Origin: Pleodorina starrii
Taxonomy: Eukaryota; Chlorophyta; Chlorophyceae; Chlamydomonadales; Volvocaceae
Direction: 5' to 3'
DNA length: 64,000 nucleotides
NCBI GenBank assembly: GCA_030267565.1
Contig: BRXU01000013.1
Location: 598,001-662,000, forward strand
In this document: piece after piece, positions 63,036 to 64,000 of the stretch
Layout of the letters: every line of letters begins with the position of its first letter
How positions within the stretch are numbered: the stretch's first letter is position 1
Translations under genes and position numbers: made by a program
Notes under the pieces: generated by a model
Told to the model about the DNA's origin: nothing
What the model saw: the letters and a program-made list of their open reading frames with translations, nothing else
Databases searched by the model: none

Positions 63036-64000
63036 TGAGGTTAATGCGTTTAGTGCGGTGAGGGCGGACTATATTCTGAACCTTTTTAACGGGCGTCCCC
63101 TCACAGCGCCACGCAACTGGGCCGGTAACGAAGGCGTAGCTCGGAATCAGAGGGTTGTTGCGGCGGCGTCCCTGAATGCCCCGTTTTCACTGGCGGAGGT
63201 CATCGCGGCCCTTAAATCATTGGCCAACCATAAATCGCCAGGCCTTGAGCGGGCTCCGGCGGAGTGTTACAAATATGCCACCCGCAAAGTGGAGGATAAG
63301 GAAGAGCTCGTTCTTGCGCCGTACCTTTTGCGTCTGTTGGAGCATATCCGGTCCACGGGCGATTATCCCAAGCAGTTTGAGGTTTCGATCGTCACCCCTC
63401 TACACAAGAAGGGCGACGCGCTCGATCCGAGCAACTATCGTGGGTTGGCTGTTGGCGGGGCCCTCTCTAAGCTATATGCGAACCTTCTTGACCGGCGGTT
63501 GAAGGCTTGGGGAGAGAGTAGCGGCGCGCGCAGTCCTTACCAGGGGGGCTTCCGGCCCAAGCGTGGCACCATCCACAACTTGTTCCTGCTACGGCACCTT
63601 ACGGATCGTTGCCGCAGGGTACTCCCCAACGGTTCGAGCCAAGCACTTTTTGTTTGCCAGATCGATTTTGAGAAGGCCTTTGACCGGGTGAATAGGGACA
63701 TGTTGTGGTTGCGTCTCGAGGAAAGAGGGGTCACAGGCGCGGCACTGGCGGCTCTGAAGCGCTGCTATGAGCGGGTGGAACTGCGGGTCAAGGTTAACGG
63801 CACGACGGGAGCGGCGTTCCCTTCTTCGCAAGGTGTGAAACAGGGATGCCCGATGAGCCCAACGCTGTTTGGTTTCTTCGTAGAAGGGTATGCCGACTAC
63901 GTCGACGCCCTTGACGTCGCGCTCCCAGATGCCATGGCGGCCCCAGACTGCCCAGACGTCGAAGGTCGGCGAGTGCCTCTAGCCCTGTATGCGGACGACT
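63031..64000 (+). pseudogene. LINE reverse transcriptase, frameshifted from endonuclease, incomplete
   Basis: The frame starting at 63031 is open to the window end (323 codons). It carries RT motifs SIVTPLHKKGD, NYRGLAVGGALSKLYANLL, GGFRPKRGTIHNLFLLRHL, QIDFEKAFDRVNRDML (first catalytic Asp), SSQGVKQGCPMSPTLFGFF and LALYADD. It shares no start codon of its own and lies +1 to the endonuclease frame, so in this copy RT cannot be made by normal translation. The catalytic residues are intact, implying a recent loss. Confidence 0.85.

Larger units (their letters stand above)
60372..64000 (+). mobile_element. L1-type LINE retrotransposon, 5' and middle part, truncated by window end
   Basis: An autonomous non-LTR retrotransposon on the plus strand: ORF1 (60486-61538), then APE-like endonuclease (from about 61539) and reverse transcriptase to the window end. 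The YADD active site is the last thing visible (63988-63999). Domain order ORF1-APE-RT is that of the L1 group, also known from green algae. Two defects or unusual features are visible: a lone amber codon between ORF1 and the endonuclease in the same frame, and a +1 frame change between endonuclease and RT near 63021-63035. The 3' end, poly(A) tail and target-site duplication lie outside the window. Confidence 0.9.

Overview
The window looks like nuclear DNA from a volvocine (Chlamydomonadales) green alga. The evidence is GC-rich sequence, densely intron-split genes, long Gly/Ala/Ser/Gln homopolymer inserts in proteins, large intronic microsatellites, telomere-like TTTTAGGG words, a plastid-type FMN hydrolase and an L1-type retrotransposon. 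The species cannot be fixed from sequence alone. No bacterial-style gene, CRISPR array or rRNA/tRNA gene was found. All gene models were built by hand from splice sites (GT-AG, three GC-AG) and exon phase. In the five larger models every junction keeps frame and the coding total is a multiple of three.

Layout. 1-2.3 kb: simple repeats and the 3' flank of the first gene. 2.3-11.7 kb (minus): a 14-exon receptor-like TKL protein kinase with signal sequence, ectodomain, membrane span and a kinase domain carrying a ~390-residue insert. 13.9-14.8 kb (minus): a ~100-residue small protein. 16.1-33.2 kb or beyond (minus): a ~32-exon gene for a very large NLR/STAND-like protein, with an N-terminal SHAW-motif (TIR-like) domain, a NACHT-type NTPase and about 14 WD40 repeats. 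36.0-49.6 kb (plus): a 23-exon inositol polyphosphate 5-phosphatase with an upstream C2 domain. 51.8-53.8 kb (minus): an FMN-hydrolase-like HAD phosphatase. 54.2-57.8 kb (plus): a conserved, probably organelle-targeted protein of unknown function, divergent from the HAD gene across a 470-base spacer. About 60.4-64.0 kb (plus): a LINE with ORF1, an APE endonuclease and a reverse transcriptase that runs off the window.

How they fit together. The NLR-like gene and the 5-phosphatase are divergent, separated by ~2.8 kb. The receptor kinase, NLR-like protein and lipid/inositol phosphatase are all plausible signalling components, but nothing in the sequence ties them into one pathway. The most striking item is the SHAW-NACHT-WD40 protein, whose architecture matches sensor/switch/effector immune receptors. 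Its two ~7-repeat WD40 blocks could form a double propeller.

Introns hold most of the repeats: a ~1.7 kb composite ACCTC/ACCCC array, a CCACCCA heptamer array, a TATGAGGG octamer array and an AGGGTG hexamer array. Their boundaries never enter the exons. First exons of the NLR-like and 5-phosphatase genes remain uncertain.
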